DNA of 64,000 nt, from contig OZ241359.1 in assembly GCA_965199705.1 (NCBI GenBank), forward strand, positions 1,736,001-1,800,000. The letters are read 5' to 3'. Both the position numbers and the translations under genes were made by a program. The DNA is from Azophilus sp965199705. GTDB taxonomy: Bacteria; Pseudomonadota; Gammaproteobacteria; Pseudomonadales; Azotimanducaceae. The notes below the pieces were generated by a model. That model saw only the letters and a list, made by a program, of their open reading frames with translations, had not been told where the DNA came from and made no database searches. Shown here piece after piece: positions 63,491 through 64,000 of this stretch (position 1 is its first letter; the number at the start of each line of letters is the position of its first letter).

Positions 63491-64000
63491 TTGCCGCTCG
63501 ACGCCGCGTTTCAGGAGGCGCTGGACGCCGTATTGGCGGGGCCGGTCGCAGGCTGCGATGGTCTGATCTCGGTTGAACGCCTGTCTGGCGGCGCCAGCCA
63601 GGAGACCTACAGGATTCGCGCCAGATCAGGCGGCGGCGAGCGGCTGCTGGCGTTGCGCCGGGCGCCGGGCGGCGTCGAAACCGACACCCTGGCCAATCAC
63701 CCCGGCCTTGTGGTGGAGGCGAGGCTGATGCAGGCAGCGAAGGCTGCCGGCGTGCCGGAGCCGGAAATCCTGCACGTGTTGCGGCCCGAGGATGGCCTCG
63801 GCAGCGGTTTTCTCATGCAATGGCTGGAAGGCGAGGCGCTCGGCGCGCGCATCAATCGGGCCCCGGAGCTGGCCGAGGTGCGCCCGAAGCTGGCTCGGGA
63901 ATGTGGCTGCATCCTGGCCAGAATCCACGCCATTGACCTGGCGGCCAATGGTCTCGATGCAGTGCTTGACACCAATCTGCCGGCTGATTTCATCGAGCAG
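63491..64000 (+). CDS. APH-fold phosphotransferase family protein (3' end outside window)
   Basis: 170 codons from TTG 63491 to the window edge with no stop. LSGGASQETYRIRA resembles the glycine-rich nucleotide-binding loop of aminoglycoside phosphotransferase-like kinases, and GSGFLMQWLEGEALGARI the hinge; the catalytic HGD loop lies beyond the edge. It starts four bases after the acyl-CoA dehydrogenase stop, so the pair is one operon. In ACAD10/11 proteins the same two domains are fused and act on 4-hydroxyacyl-CoAs; a phosphorylating partner for 4-hydroxy acids is a reasonable inference. Confidence 0.82.
   Translation, partial: MPLDAAFQEALDAVLAGPVAGCDGLISVERLSGGASQETYRIRARSGGGERLLALRRAPGGVETDTLANHPGLVVEARLMQAAKAAGVPEPEILHVLRPEDGLGSGFLMQWLEGEALGARINRAPELAEVRPKLARECGCILARIHAIDLAANGLDAVLDTNLPADFIEQ

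Overview
The window is dense, GC-rich bacterial DNA (about 48 genes, little intergenic space). The uvrC-pgsA order, bacterial-type proS, asnS, lipA, type-1 NADH dehydrogenase subunits and three large TonB-dependent receptors point to an aerobic, heterotrophic Gram-negative bacterium, most likely a gammaproteobacterium. Genus and order cannot be named from this sequence. Many genes suggest catabolism of lipids and of hydrophobic or halogenated organics: a CYP153-like P450, a haloalkane dehalogenase, enoyl-CoA hydratase/isomerase and acyl-CoA dehydrogenase family members, a Rieske oxygenase, a sulfatase, an LLM-type flavin oxidoreductase, an SDR and NTF2/SnoaL-fold proteins.

Layout. 1-10.5 kb: P450 fragment, drug/H+ antiporter, uvrC, pgsA, a GST-like protein, a small membrane protein, a sulfatase, a ThuA-like protein, a SnoaL-like protein and an SDR. 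10.6-14.4 kb: nuoF, alone, followed by a TonB receptor. 14.4-17.6 kb: a nest of mobile elements (a 144-bp MITE, an IS630-family IS, a 242-bp structured inverted-repeat element and an IS1182-family IS), all abutting CTAG sites at the receptor's stop codon. 17.6-21.8 kb: prolyl oligopeptidase, enoyl-CoA hydratase/isomerase, haloalkane dehalogenase. 22-32 kb: nuoGHIJKLMN in one tight operon, then a CBS-domain protein. 32.5-42.6 kb: a 2-hydroxyacid dehydrogenase, an N-acyl-D-amino-acid deacylase-like amidohydrolase, a translationally coupled glcB/Rieske/NTF2-like trio, a two-gene sodium:solute symporter and an LLM oxidoreductase. 42.6-51.4 kb, accessory: a TonB receptor with a 17-G tract behind its signal peptide, an AT-rich patch with a c-heme protein and a damaged toxin-antitoxin pair, a third TonB receptor and a composite scar of at least three broken genes. 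51.4-60.7 kb, minus strand: proS, asnS, a heterodimeric MdlAB-like ABC exporter, lipA and an M17 aminopeptidase, in operon-like order. 60.8-64 kb: an Rpn-family nuclease, an acyl-CoA dehydrogenase and the start of an APH-fold kinase.

How the parts work together. Complex I subunits G-N are expressed as a unit; nuoF sits 10 kb upstream with its own likely promoter, and nuoA-E are not in the window. Outer-membrane receptors, the symporter and the catabolic enzymes would feed the respiratory chain, and malate synthase G would return glyoxylate to the TCA cycle. No rRNA, tRNA, CRISPR array, prophage or canonical defence island was seen. The most interesting signals are the CTAG-targeted transposon nest with a MITE and its likely parent IS, the homopolymer-controlled TonB receptor, the dispersed GATGATCGCG repeat family and the remnants of deleted gene modules.
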